A DNA stretch of 64,000 nucleotides, from the NCBI RefSeq assembly GCF_900102875.1, contig NZ_FNGH01000010.1:97626-161625 (forward strand), written 5' to 3'. Shown in pieces: positions 25,388-37,120 of this stretch. Both the position numbers and the translations under genes were made by a program. Numbering within the stretch: the stretch's first letter is position 1; each line of letters opens with the position of its first letter. The notes under the pieces are model-generated. The model did not search any database and was not told the origin of the DNA. It was given only the letters and a program-made list of their open reading frames with translations. The stretch comes from Franzmannia pantelleriensis (GTDB lineage: Bacteria; Pseudomonadota; Gammaproteobacteria; Pseudomonadales; Halomonadaceae).

Positions 25388-25426
25388 TGAAAAGTGACCC
25401 TTGGCGGCGTAACCGATTGATTTCAT

Positions 25427-25503
<77 letters not shown>

Positions 25504-25645
25504 ATCGGGAGGGGCGCGTCAGCGCGCGGGGGTATGATAGCGAATGCCGATGGGTGAGGCCAGCGTAGCCACGTGCGGATTGTTGGAATGGGGCACTTTT
25601 CTCGCGGCGGCGTGTCTCTGCTGTGTCATCGACCGGGAGACTCAT

Positions 25646-26221
25646 GTGAAAGCCTATCTTGCCCTGTTTGCCCTGCTCATCGCCCTGCCCGCCCATGCCG
25701 ACTGGCAGCTCGACCCCGAGCGCTCGCAGGTCGAGGCGACCATCTTCGAGTTGACCGATAACGGCCCTGTGGAGCATCAGCACCGCGTGCGCGAGCTGCG
25801 CGGTGATATTTCCGAGGATGGCATCCTGACGCTACCGCTGCGCCTCAACCAGACCGACACGCTGGATCGCCTGGGGCCGCTGCCGCCATGGCTTTCCGGC
25901 ATCACCGACATGCCGCTGGCGACGTTGAATACACAGCTGCCGCCGGAGCGCCTCGACGCCCTCGATATCGGCGAATCAATGGTCGAGACACTGACCTTCA
26001 GCGTACGCGCCGACGGCAGTCTCCAGCAGGAGCCCGTGGACCTGCGCTTCACACGCGAGGACCTCGACACGGTACGCGTGACCACCGCTGAACCGGTGGC
26101 CCTCGACGGCCAGGAGATCATGGCCAATTCCACGCTGCGCAGCGTGCTGAGCCTGCTCGGCTATCAGCGCATCGGCGACGAGGTACCGGTGGCGCTGAAC
26201 GCCATCCTGATAAACCGCTAG
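25646..26221 (+). CDS. YceI-like periplasmic protein
   Basis: This 191-residue protein has a Sec signal peptide (KAYLALFALLIALPAHADW, cleavage near residue 17) and a YceI/lipocalin-like beta-barrel. The typical opening is WQLDPERSQVEATIFEL, and the pattern of alternating strands runs through to the end. YceI-family proteins bind isoprenoid or other lipids in the periplasm. The start is the GTG at 25646 with GGGAG upstream; a longer open frame to 25544 would bury the signal peptide. It ends three bases before the convergent nrdF stop, so no terminator fits between them. The ligand is unknown. Confidence 0.75.
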   Translation: MKAYLALFALLIALPAHADWQLDPERSQVEATIFELTDNGPVEHQHRVRELRGDISEDGILTLPLRLNQTDTLDRLGPLPPWLSGITDMPLATLNTQLPPERLDALDIGESMVETLTFSVRADGSLQQEPVDLRFTREDLDTVRVTTAEPVALDGQEIMANSTLRSVLSLLGYQRIGDEVPVALNAILINR

Positions 26222-26223
26222 CC

Positions 26224-29380
<3,157 letters not shown>

Positions 29381-29384
<4 letters not shown>

Positions 29385-29833
29385 GGCTGTCGTTTCCAAA
29401 ACGCGTCTACTCCCTGTTGAACCCTGGCCACGTCTTCATCCGTGCCCAGCAGCTCGAATCGATATAGCAGCGGTACGCCGCACTTGTCGGCGATGATGCG
29501 CCCGGCCAGGCCGTACGCGGTACCGAAGTTGGTATTGCCGGCGGCGATCACCCCTCGGATCAGCCCGCGGTTGTGCGGGTCGTTAAGGAAGTGGATCACC
29601 TGCTTGGGCACCGCGCCCTGGGTACTACCGCCACCGTAGGACGGGGTGATCAGAATATAGGGCTGGGTGACCCGCAGCGGCGGCTCGTCACGGTTCAGCG
29701 GGATGCGCCGCGCCGGCAGGCCGAGCTTCTCGACAAAGCGATGGGTATTGCCCGACTTGGTCGAGAAGTACACCAGCTCGCCATCCGGCTGAGCAGCGCT
29801 GAACGCAGCGTCTTGTGCCTGTGCGGCCGTCAT
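29381..29833 (-). CDS. nrdI: NrdI, flavodoxin-like activator of class Ib RNR
   Basis: This 150-residue FMN protein supplies the oxidant that assembles the Mn(III)2-tyrosyl cofactor of NrdF. The FMN loop is visible as [16 protein letters not shown], with [16 protein letters not shown] and the NTNFG loop later. It lies between nrdH and nrdE, and the nrdE start overlaps its stop. Its presence is the main evidence that this operon is class Ib and can run on manganese. Confidence 0.93.
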
Positions 29834-29864
29834 GACGACCTCCCCGAATCACCGTTAGCCAGAT

Positions 29865-30086
29865 TTATGCCAGCGCCTGAATGCGGTCCGGACGGAAGCC
29901 CGACCAGTGGTCGTCACCGGCCACCACCACCGGCAGTTGGCGGTAACCCAGGCCTTCCACCGTTTCGCGAGCGCTGGGATCCTGGCTCAGATCGATGACC
30001 TCGTAGTCGAGCCCTTGCTTGTCGAGCGCACGGTAGGTGGCGGTGCACTGGACGCAGGCGGGCTTGCTGTAAATCTCAATCTTCAT
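29865..30086 (-). CDS. nrdH: NrdH redoxin
   Basis: This 73-residue glutaredoxin-like thioredoxin is the electron donor of class Ib RNR. The active site is CVQC near residue 12, followed by the typical QLPVVV and HWSGFRPDRI segments. The ATG at 30086 is chosen because AAGGGA lies nine bases upstream; an ATG three codons earlier would touch that site. First gene of the nrdHIEF operon, 31 bp from nrdI. Confidence 0.92.
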   Translation of the reverse strand: MKIEIYSKPACVQCTATYRALDKQGLDYEVIDLSQDPSARETVEGLGYRQLPVVVAGDDHWSGFRPDRIQALA

Positions 30087-30144
30087 GGTTATCATTCCCT
30101 TGCGATTTAAGGCATGTGTTGCGTGAACCGATGGTCATCATGAT

Positions 30145-30191
30145 ACACCATATCTGGTGAATCCTGCCACGCTGAAATCAATATATAGTGT
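30145..30191 (-). promoter_or_regulatory. Tandem NrdR boxes upstream of nrdHIEF
   Basis: Two 16-bp sites resemble the NrdR consensus ACACWATATATWGTGT: acaccatatctggtga (30145-30160) and aatcaatatatagtgt (30176-30191). The second matches at 14 of 16 positions. Their starts are 31 bp apart, close to three helical turns, as usual for NrdR pairs. They lie 59-105 bp before nrdH and should mediate repression when dNTP and ATP levels are adequate. The gap 30087-30407 holds only these boxes and the sodA terminator. Confidence 0.85.
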
Positions 30192-30350
30192 CTATTGGCC
30201 AGAAACGCGCCTGCATACGGTAGGTCGGGCGAGGCGGTCCAATCACCTCAGAGCCCTGCTGGAAGCGTCGACAAGGCAAGTCTAGCGGCTTGAATGCGCG
30301 CGACCTTAATAGAGATCAAGAAAGACGTCGATCAGGGGGATAGCGCTGAC

Positions 30351-30381
30351 AAAAGAGCGCCGCGGCCAGATGGCCGCGGCG
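30351..30381 (-). terminator. Rho-independent terminator after sodA
   Basis: On the minus strand a 10-bp GC stem, CGCCGCGGCC (30381-30372) pairing with 30367-30358, encloses a four-base loop and is followed by GCTCTTTT. It lies 27 bp beyond the sodA stop. Confidence 0.85.
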
Positions 30382-30407
30382 ATCAGATTGACGCACTCAA
30401 TCGGTAC

Positions 30408-31019
30408 TTAGGCAGTGGCCGCTTGATAGCGACGCTCGACCTCGTCCCAGTTGATCACGTTGAAGAACGCCTCGATGTAGTCGGGACGCTTGTTCTGGAA
30501 CTTCAGGTAGTACGCATGCTCCCAGACGTCCAGACCGAGCACCGGCGTGTTGCCGTTGGAGATCGGGCTGTCCTGATTCAGGGAGTTCTCCACCACCAGC
30601 TTCTTCTCCGGGGTCACGCTGAGCCAGGCCCAGCCGCTACCGAAGCGACCCAGGGCAGCCTTCTTGAAGGCATCCTTGAAGTCATCGAAGCCACCCAGTT
30701 GCTCGTCGATGGCGGCTGCCACCTGGCCCTTGGGCTGACCGCCGCCCTGGGGCGACATCATTTCCCAGAACATGGTGTGGTTGGAGTGGCCGCCACCGTT
30801 GTTGATGACCGCCTGACGCTTGTCGGCCGGCACTTTGTCCAGGCTGGCCAGCAGCTCGTCTACCGGCGTCTCCTCGAGGCCGGTGCCCTCTAGGGCGGCA
30901 TTGAGGTTGTTGACGTAGGTCTGGTGGTGACGCGAATGGTGGATTTCCATGGTCATCGCGTCGATGTGCGGTTCCAGCGCGTCGTAAGCGTAAGGCAAAT
31001 CGGGCAGTGTATGAGGCAT
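30408..31019 (-). CDS. sodA: Superoxide dismutase, Mn type
   Basis: This 203-residue Fe/Mn-family superoxide dismutase has the N-terminal [19 protein letters not shown] and metal ligands in [10 protein letters not shown], in [11 protein letters not shown], and in the signature [19 protein letters not shown]. The [11 protein letters not shown] and [13 protein letters not shown] contexts are those of Mn-using members. No signal peptide, so it is cytoplasmic. The start is the ATG at 31019, the natural N-terminus of the family. It is divergent from the PchR-type regulator and lies next to nrdHIEF. A Mn enzyme here fits a response to iron shortage and oxidative stress. Confidence 0.93.
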   Translation of the reverse strand: MPHTLPDLPYAYDALEPHIDAMTMEIHHSRHHQTYVNNLNAALEGTGLEETPVDELLASLDKVPADKRQAVINNGGGHSNHTMFWEMMSPQGGGQPKGQVAAAIDEQLGGFDDFKDAFKKAALGRFGSGWAWLSVTPEKKLVVENSLNQDSPISNGNTPVLGLDVWEHAYYLKFQNKRPDYIEAFFNVINWDEVERRYQAATA

Positions 31020-31173
31020 GACTCTAGCTCCTCCCTTTGCTGATAGAAAAGACACGGCGCTTGGCCGCAGCCCCCTATGCTAGCTCAGAATGGCAGAGCA
31101 ACGCGAACGGCGCGAATGAATCGTGGTACTCGAGAATAAATACGAATAAACCTCATTCGTGTATCATGCCCTC

Positions 31174-32148
31174 ATGCCCTACTCCTCCACCGAGAATCAA
31201 CACGCGATGCCTCCAACGCCCTGCCAGCGCTACTGCGGCGATGACTTGAGCAGCTACGGGAAGCGCTTTGGCATCGCCTACCGGTTTTCCTGCCGGGGCC
31301 ACCTGCCAGTGGTGCAGGGCCGGGTCGAGGAGTTTGCGCTGCGCCCGGGTATGCGCCTGACCCACTCCGACGTCGAGGTGCTCCAACACTATGCGTCCAC
31401 TTCGCTGCAGTCAGCCGCGTTGCTGGTGCTGGTAGTGCTGGAGGGTGACGTAACGCTAAAGCTCGGAGACAGCGAGCTGCGCCTCACATCGGGTCAAGCG
31501 GTCAGCACCCGCCTGATCGGTTCGACGCATGCCTTGCATGCCAGCCAGGCGCCCGGTCAGCGCTTGCGTACCCTGGCGCTTGGCCTGGAGAACGCCGCGG
31601 TGCTACCGGAGCTGTCACCCGCCATGGAGACATCATCACGGTTCGCCTGGCACCTGGCCGAGCCCCTCAAGCGCGCACTGGAATACGCCCTGGAGGGGCA
31701 CTGGCAAGCGGGACCGCACCGCCTGATGATGGAGGGCCTGGCACTGCAGCTGCTCGCCCACGCTCAGCACGCCGGCCATGCCGACGCCCCTCGGCGCGAT
31801 GCATTGGCGGGCGGGAGTTGTGCTCCCCGCGAACAGGCACGCCTCGAGGACGTGCGCCAGCGCTTGCTGGAGCAACCGATGGAGGACTACCGGCTCGAGG
31901 ACCTGGCGCGCATTGCAGCGATGAGCCCCAGCAGCCTGCGCAGCAAGTTCCGGCAAGCCTATGGCCAGTCGGTATTCGACTGCTTGCGCGAGCAGCGGCT
32001 GACCCTGGCCCGGGAGTACCTGGCCCAGGGGCTGAGCGTGCAGCAAACGGCCCTGCGCTGTGGCTATCGTCATCCCAGCAACTTCACCACCGCCTTTCGC
32101 CGCCACTTCGGCGTCTCTCCGCGTCGTCTCGCCCGCACCCTGGCATAG
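31174..32148 (+). CDS. AraC/PchR-family regulator of siderophore genes
   Basis: This protein of about 324 residues has an N-terminal ligand-sensing region and a C-terminal AraC double HTH (YRLEDLARIAAMSPSSLRSK, then QQTALRCGYRHPSNFTTAFR). The arrangement and its placement 106 bp before a TonB-dependent receptor gene match PchR/PdtC-type activators that sense imported ferrisiderophore. The start is uncertain: ATG at 31174 is used; GTG at 31159 and ATG at 31207 are alternatives, none with a strong ribosome-binding site. The promoter region shared with sodA is AT-rich with a weak Fur-like sequence. It probably activates the downstream receptor. Confidence 0.82.
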   Translation: MPYSSTENQHAMPPTPCQRYCGDDLSSYGKRFGIAYRFSCRGHLPVVQGRVEEFALRPGMRLTHSDVEVLQHYASTSLQSAALLVLVVLEGDVTLKLGDSELRLTSGQAVSTRLIGSTHALHASQAPGQRLRTLALGLENAAVLPELSPAMETSSRFAWHLAEPLKRALEYALEGHWQAGPHRLMMEGLALQLLAHAQHAGHADAPRRDALAGGSCAPREQARLEDVRQRLLEQPMEDYRLEDLARIAAMSPSSLRSKFRQAYGQSVFDCLREQRLTLAREYLAQGLSVQQTALRCGYRHPSNFTTAFRRHFGVSPRRLARTLA

Positions 32149-32194
32149 CGCATAAGCATTCTGGCACGGCGCAAAGGTTGCACGCCGCCAGAAA

Positions 32195-32213
32195 TGTAAT
32201 ACTTCTCATTCCT
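32195..32213 (+). promoter_or_regulatory. Weak Fur-box-like site before the receptor gene
   Basis: The sequence tgtaatacttctcattcct matches the 19-bp Fur consensus at about 10 positions, mainly TAAT and TCATT. It lies 41 bp before the receptor start. A role together with the PchR-type regulator is plausible. Confidence 0.4.
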
Positions 32214-32254
32214 AGAAAAATGATCGCATCGTCATGCCAAGGGACATTGCCGCC

Positions 32255-34354
32255 ATGCGCAAACCACACCCGCTTTCACTTGCTATCACCATGCTTGCCA
32301 GCGCGATCGCCAGCACGGCCTGGGGCCAAGACGAGGAGCAAGCACAGCCGCTCGACACCCTTACCGTCACCGCCCAGCAGGCCGCCACCAAGGTGACGAC
32401 ACCCTTCGTCGAGACGCCCCAGGCGGTGTCGCTGGTCAGTCGCGAGGACATGGATACCCAGGGCGCACGCACGGTACAGCGTGCCACCAACTACACCCCC
32501 GGGGTGTTCAGCAACCAGGTCGGCGCCTCCAACCGCTACGACTACCTGGTGCTGCGCGGCTTCTCCGACGGCAGCCTGAGCAACACCTTCCTCGACGGCC
32601 TGAAGGTGATGGGTGACAGCAACTCCTACAGCTCGATGAGCGTCGATCCGTGGTTCCTGGACAGCATCGAGGTGGTGCGTGGCCCCGCCTCGGTGCTCTA
32701 CGGGCGCGCCTCCCCCGGCGGGGTGGTGGCGCTGACCAGCAAGCGCCCCGCGTTCGAACCGGGTGGCGAACTGCGCCTCTCGCTGGGTAACAACCAGCAG
32801 CGTAGCGCGGCCTTCGACCTCACCGGGCCACTCGGCGACGAGAACCGTGTGGCCTATCGCTTGACCGGCCTGGCCAGCGCCGCCGACACCCAGTTCGGCC
32901 CCGTCGAGGAGGAGCGCTACGCCATCGCCCCCTCTCTGACCTGGGACGTTACCGATGTCACCAGCCTGACGCTGTACGCTTACCTGCAGCAGGATCCCGA
33001 GGGAGGCTACCACTCCGGCGTGCCCTATGAAGGCAGCGTGGTCGACCGCAACGGCCGGCGCATCGCCAACACCTTCTTCGACGGCGAAGCGGCATACGAC
33101 AAATTCAAGCGCACCCAGCGCATGCTCGGCTACGAGCTGGAGCACCACGTCAACGATGAGTGGCGGGCGCGCCAACGGCTGCGCTACCTCAATGCCGATG
33201 TGGTCATGGATCAGGTCTACGGCTTCGGCTGGGCGCCGGGCTCGGACAGCGAACTGACCCGTTACTTCGCCGGCGGCGACGAGTCACTGGAGGCCTGGAC
33301 CCTCGACAACCAGCTCGAGGCCAACCTCAGCGGCAGCTTCATCGACCACACCCTGCTGCTGGGCGTCGACTACCAGCAGCGCGACAACCACGTCGACTGG
33401 CCCTCGGGCGCCTTCCCCAACCTGGATGCCTTCGATCCGCAATACGGCGCCGACCCCATTGCCATGTATCCGCCCACCCGCGAGCAGCATGAACTGCGTC
33501 AGACCGGGGTCTACCTCCAGGATCAAATGGCCCTGGGCAACTGGCGGCTGACCCTCGGCGGACGCTACGACTGGGTCGACATCACCAACACCAACCTCGA
33601 CAGCGGCGAGCGCAGCGAACTCAACGACACCCAGTTCAGCGGCCGCGCTGGCCTGCTCTATCTGTTCGACAGCGGCGTCGCCCCCTATCTCAGCTACTCC
33701 ACCGCCTTCACCCCAACCAGCTTCATCGACGCCGAGGGCGACCTGCTGCCGCCCATGGAAGGCGAGCAGCTCGAGGCCGGCCTCAAATATCAGCCTGCCG
33801 GCGGCGACGATCGCTACAGCGTCTCGCTGTTCCGCATCAATCAGGAGAACGTCGCCACCAAGGAGCAGCCCACCGACCCCTATCGCGCCGTGGGCGAGAT
33901 CCAATCCCAGGGCGTCGAGCTGGAGGCCTACACCCAGCTCACCGATCGCGTGCGCCTGCAGGCGAACTACAGCTATACCGACATCACCTACCGGCGCAGC
34001 GACGACGGCAACCAGGGCAACCGGGCCATCTATGCACCGCGCCATCAGGCCAGCCTGTGGGGGCACTACGCCTTCGACAGCGGTGCTCTCGACGGCCTCG
34101 ACGCCGGCCTCGGGGTGCGTTACTACGCCGATATCCAGGCCGACCGCGCCAATACCGCCAGGGTCCCCGAGTACACCCTGGTCGACGCCACCCTGGGCTA
34201 TGACCTGGGCCGCCTCGGCTACGACGGTCTCAGCGCCCGCCTCAACGTCACCAACCTCACCGACGAAGAGTACGTCGCTGCCTGCAACTCGCTGGAGTAC
34301 TGCTACTTCGGCGCCGAGCGCGGGGTGCTGGCCAGTCTCAGCTATGCCTTCTGA
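32255..34354 (+). CDS. TonB-dependent ferrisiderophore receptor (FhuA/FoxA-like)
   Basis: This outer-membrane receptor of about 699 residues has a signal peptide ending near TAWGQ. The plug domain shows LDTLTVTAQQ (TonB-box region), VETPQAVSLVSREDM and the conserved IEVVRGPASVLYGRASPGGVV. The 22-strand barrel ends in LASLSYAF with terminal Phe. A late CNSLEYCYFG cysteine pair is characteristic of ferrichrome/ferrioxamine-type receptors. The ATG at 32255 has AAGGGA upstream. It lies between the PchR-type regulator and the FhuD-like binding protein, so a hydroxamate ligand is likely, possibly a siderophore made by other organisms. Confidence 0.9.
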   Translation: MRKPHPLSLAITMLASAIASTAWGQDEEQAQPLDTLTVTAQQAATKVTTPFVETPQAVSLVSREDMDTQGARTVQRATNYTPGVFSNQVGASNRYDYLVLRGFSDGSLSNTFLDGLKVMGDSNSYSSMSVDPWFLDSIEVVRGPASVLYGRASPGGVVALTSKRPAFEPGGELRLSLGNNQQRSAAFDLTGPLGDENRVAYRLTGLASAADTQFGPVEEERYAIAPSLTWDVTDVTSLTLYAYLQQDPEGGYHSGVPYEGSVVDRNGRRIANTFFDGEAAYDKFKRTQRMLGYELEHHVNDEWRARQRLRYLNADVVMDQVYGFGWAPGSDSELTRYFAGGDESLEAWTLDNQLEANLSGSFIDHTLLLGVDYQQRDNHVDWPSGAFPNLDAFDPQYGADPIAMYPPTREQHELRQTGVYLQDQMALGNWRLTLGGRYDWVDITNTNLDSGERSELNDTQFSGRAGLLYLFDSGVAPYLSYSTAFTPTSFIDAEGDLLPPMEGEQLEAGLKYQPAGGDDRYSVSLFRINQENVATKEQPTDPYRAVGEIQSQGVELEAYTQLTDRVRLQANYSYTDITYRRSDDGNQGNRAIYAPRHQASLWGHYAFDSGALDGLDAGLGVRYYADIQADRANTARVPEYTLVDATLGYDLGRLGYDGLSARLNVTNLTDEEYVAACNSLEYCYFGAERGVLASLSYAF

Positions 34355-34407
34355 TCACCGCCCAGCAAGGATGGACAGCCCGCGCATGAGCTGGCACACT
34401 CACGCAT

Positions 34408-34426
34408 CGAAATAGCAACCATTATC
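34408..34426 (+). promoter_or_regulatory. Fur-box-like site before the FhuD-like gene
   Basis: The sequence cgaaatagcaaccattatc matches the Fur consensus at about 12 of 19 positions, including the intact right half CATTATC. It lies 34 bp before the binding-protein start and suggests separate iron-dependent expression from the receptor upstream. Confidence 0.6.
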
Positions 34427-34459
34427 ACAAGATGACGTCACCAAGGCCCTGATCCCAAC

Positions 34460-35335
34460 ATGCCTGCTTCCATTACCTCGCGACTGCGTCGCCTAGGAGG
34501 TTCGCTCATGCTGGTGTCGGGGCTCGGATTGATCTATGCCACCCCCTCTCATGCCGAGGGCATCGCCAGCATCGACTGGACCCTGGCCGAGACCCTGGTG
34601 GCCATCGACGCCTCGCCCCAAGGCGTTGCCCAGGTAGACGCTTATCATGAGTGGGTCGGAGAGCCCCGCCTGGCAGAGCACGTGCTCGACATCGGGCTGC
34701 GCTCGCAACCCAATACCGAGCTATTGGCGCATCTGGCGCCCGCGCATATCGTCATCTCGCCGATGTTCGCCAACCTGGCGCCGCGCTTGAGCAAAATCGG
34801 GCAGGTCGACACCTTCCACCTCTATACGCCCGGCCGCGACACCTGGGAGGAAGCGGCAACGCTGACCCGCGAGCTGGGCGAGGTGACCGGGCGCAGCGCA
34901 GCGGCCGACGCCTTGATCGCTGCGGCCGACGGCCATATCGAAGCACTGCGGCAGCAGTTGCCCGAGGAGATCCGCCCCATGCTGATCATCCAGTTCATGG
35001 ACGAGCGGCACGTACGCGTCTTCGGTGAGAATGGCCTGTTCCAAGCGGTGCTGGATCGCCTGGGGTTGGAAAATGCCTGGCAGGAGGAGACCAACGCCTG
35101 GGGTTTCAGCCTGGTCGGCCTCGAACAGCTGATGAAGCTCGACGCGCAACTCGTGGTGGTTGAGCCCTACCCCACCGGCGTCGAGGAAAAACTCCGCCGC
35201 AGTGCGCTATGGCAACATTTACCCAGCGTCCGCGACGGCACCTATATTACGCTGCCAGCGGCGTGGAGCTTTGGCGCCCTGCCCTCGGCACGGCGCTTCG
35301 CCGAGCTTCTGGTGGAGGCCCTGCCCGCGGCCTGA
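34460..35335 (+). CDS. fhuD: FhuD-like iron-siderophore binding protein
   Basis: This 291-residue periplasmic binding protein of the FhuD/FecB class has a signal sequence (RRLGGSLMLVSGLGLIYATPSHA), then IDWTLAETLVAIDASPQGVA and LGLRSQPNTE-like stretches typical of hydroxamate-binding proteins. The two lobes are joined by a long helix around residues 145-165. A perfect AGGAGG stands seven bases before an internal ATG at 34508, but that start would lose the basic n-region of the signal peptide, so 34460 is preferred. It should feed the FhuB-like permease encoded at 37959-39944. Confidence 0.85.
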   Translation: MPASITSRLRRLGGSLMLVSGLGLIYATPSHAEGIASIDWTLAETLVAIDASPQGVAQVDAYHEWVGEPRLAEHVLDIGLRSQPNTELLAHLAPAHIVISPMFANLAPRLSKIGQVDTFHLYTPGRDTWEEAATLTRELGEVTGRSAAADALIAAADGHIEALRQQLPEEIRPMLIIQFMDERHVRVFGENGLFQAVLDRLGLENAWQEETNAWGFSLVGLEQLMKLDAQLVVVEPYPTGVEEKLRRSALWQHLPSVRDGTYITLPAAWSFGALPSARRFAELLVEALPAA

Positions 35336-35410
35336 AAACCGCGGCAGCCCGATTCACTTACGCCGCTTGGCGCCTTGCAGTGTTAACCCAACGGCTCGTC
35401 ATACCGGCGC

Positions 35411-37069
35411 CTACTGCTCCACCCTGGCGACTGCATCCCTGCTTGCCGCCTTACGCTCCTCTCCGGTCAGCTCATGTAGCTGACCGCCACGCATCTCCAA
35501 CAGGCGGTCGGCCTGGTCGAAATAGTGGTCATCGTGGCTGATCACTACTAGTGTCTTGCCCAATGCCCGCAGGCGCGGCAACAGCTCGCGATAGAAAACC
35601 CGCCGGAACTGCGGGTCCTGGTCGGCGGCCCACTCGTCGAGCAGCAGTAGGTCGCGGTGCTCGGCCACCGCCAACAGCATCGCCAGGCGCTTGCGCTGCC
35701 CCTGGGAGAGATTGATATTGGTGACGCGATCGTCTTCGATGTCGAGCTTGCTGTGCATACCCAGAGCGGCCAGCCACTCCTCCACCAGCGACGCATCAGG
35801 CGACTCGCCCCCCGGCCCCATCAGGCGGTCGAACAGGTGCAGGTCGGTGTAGATCGCCGAGAAGTGCTGGCGGTAGGTCACCCAGTCCGGCGCCTGCAGT
35901 GCCCGGCCATCGACCCGCACCACTCCGCTCTGAGGCTGATAGAGCCCGGTGAGCAAGCGCGCCAGGGTCGACTTGCCACTGCCGTTGCCGCCTATCAGAA
36001 ACACCACCTCGCCGCGCCGCAGGGTCAGGTCGATAGGCCCTATCGCAAAGCCCGGCCGCGCCTCCTCTTCAGGATAGCGGTAGGTCACCTGCTCGAGGAC
36101 GATCTCCTGCCAGCCATGGCGCCGAGTATCGCTATCGAAGCTATCGCGGTAATCCGCCAGGGCCAGCGAGCTCAGCTTCTCGAACGCCACCCGGGCGTTG
36201 ATCAGCGTCGGCACGGCCCCCACCGCCTGGATCAAGGGGGCACGCAGAAAGAGCAGCGTGAGCGAGAACGTGGTCGCCACCTGCACCGACGCCCAGCCCA
36301 GGCCATTGGCCAGAAAGAACACCACGCCGATAGCGCCCAGCATCATGATATTGAACCAGTTGATCGCGCTGAGGTGGTAGGTGTCGCCGCGCACGATATG
36401 GTGCCGATAGGCATCGGCATTGAGCGTATAGACGTCACGATAGAGCCACTTGGCCCGGTCGCGGTTGAGCGCCAGCTCCTTGCGCCCCTCGATCACCGAC
36501 TGATAGTCCGCGTAGAGCCGGTCCTCGACCTCGCGCAGCTTGGCCATATGCTGGTAGACCCAGGTGACAAGGCGCATGCAGACCGCCACGGTGACCGCGG
36601 TCCATAACACCGTCACCGCCAGTATCGAGGGCGACAGCCAGCCCAGGTAGAGGCAGGCCCCCACGGTCAGCACCCCACCCTGCACCAGCTCCGGCAAGCG
36701 CACGAAGGCTACGGTGATATAGCGCACATCGGTAGACAGGCTAGCCAGCAGGCGGGCGCTGCCGATCTGCTCGACGCGCTCGATGTCGGTATCCAGGATG
36801 CGCTTGATCAACTGCCCGCGCAGCCGGAACACGAAGTGATGGCCCAGGGTGGTCAGGGCCAACTGCGAGGCGAGGGTGATCACCAACAACAGCGCGATCA
36901 GGCCCAGGAACTCCGGCAGGATTCGCCAGGGGTCGGGAAAGATACCCAGCAGCCGCTGATTGATAAAGGCGATGACCCCAATGCCTAGCCCTGCACTGGC
37001 CAAGCTCAGCACCACCACGGCCACGAATGGCCAGCGGTAATCCCGCCATACGATCCTGAACAGCTCCAT
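35411..37069 (-). CDS. PvdE/SyrD-type siderophore or peptide export ABC transporter
   Basis: This 552-residue fused transporter has six transmembrane helices in residues 1-300 and an ATP-binding domain from about residue 325. Walker A is GGNGSGKST, the signature LSQGQRKRL and the Walker B region [12 protein letters not shown], a form specific to the cyclic-peptide/pyoverdine exporter family. The ATG at 37069 follows GGAGGAGCC; an in-frame TTG further up is rejected. It is next to fhuF and the fhuB-like gene on the same strand. It probably moves a siderophore or precursor into the periplasm, but the aerobactin locus has its own exporter, so the substrate is open. Confidence 0.83.
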   Translation of the reverse strand: MELFRIVWRDYRWPFVAVVVLSLASAGLGIGVIAFINQRLLGIFPDPWRILPEFLGLIALLLVITLASQLALTTLGHHFVFRLRGQLIKRILDTDIERVEQIGSARLLASLSTDVRYITVAFVRLPELVQGGVLTVGACLYLGWLSPSILAVTVLWTAVTVAVCMRLVTWVYQHMAKLREVEDRLYADYQSVIEGRKELALNRDRAKWLYRDVYTLNADAYRHHIVRGDTYHLSAINWFNIMMLGAIGVVFFLANGLGWASVQVATTFSLTLLFLRAPLIQAVGAVPTLINARVAFEKLSSLALADYRDSFDSDTRRHGWQEIVLEQVTYRYPEEEARPGFAIGPIDLTLRRGEVVFLIGGNGSGKSTLARLLTGLYQPQSGVVRVDGRALQAPDWVTYRQHFSAIYTDLHLFDRLMGPGGESPDASLVEEWLAALGMHSKLDIEDDRVTNINLSQGQRKRLAMLLAVAEHRDLLLLDEWAADQDPQFRRVFYRELLPRLRALGKTLVVISHDDHYFDQADRLLEMRGGQLHELTGEERKAASRDAVARVEQ

Positions 37070-37120
37070 TACCCTTGGCTCCTCCAAAGAGTTGAACGCG
37101 CAGCAGCGTGTCGCGCCGCC

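Larger units (their letters stand above)
13178..25426. mobile_element. Integrative element or genomic island next to tRNA-Ile; left end unresolved
   Basis: Mobile-element genes fill this stretch: a minus-strand recombination module (DUF932, ERF, YqaJ, RadC), an IS remnant, an AT-rich cargo-like gene, an HUH initiator, a DUF3987 protein, a repressor, an excisionase-like protein and a tyrosine integrase whose stop lies 39 bp from the 3' end of tRNA-Ile. The right end is therefore probably the tRNA 3' end. I looked by eye for a copy of the tRNA 3' sequence further left, especially at gene gaps, and found none. The left limit at 13178 is thus set by gene content only, and the island may extend past the window start. 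No capsid, portal or conjugation genes are present. Confidence 0.65.

Noticed and set aside
35321..35350. A GC palindrome at the end of the fhuD-like gene as terminator.
   Set aside because: It consists of two short CCGCGG boxes overlapping the stop codon, with no T-tract.
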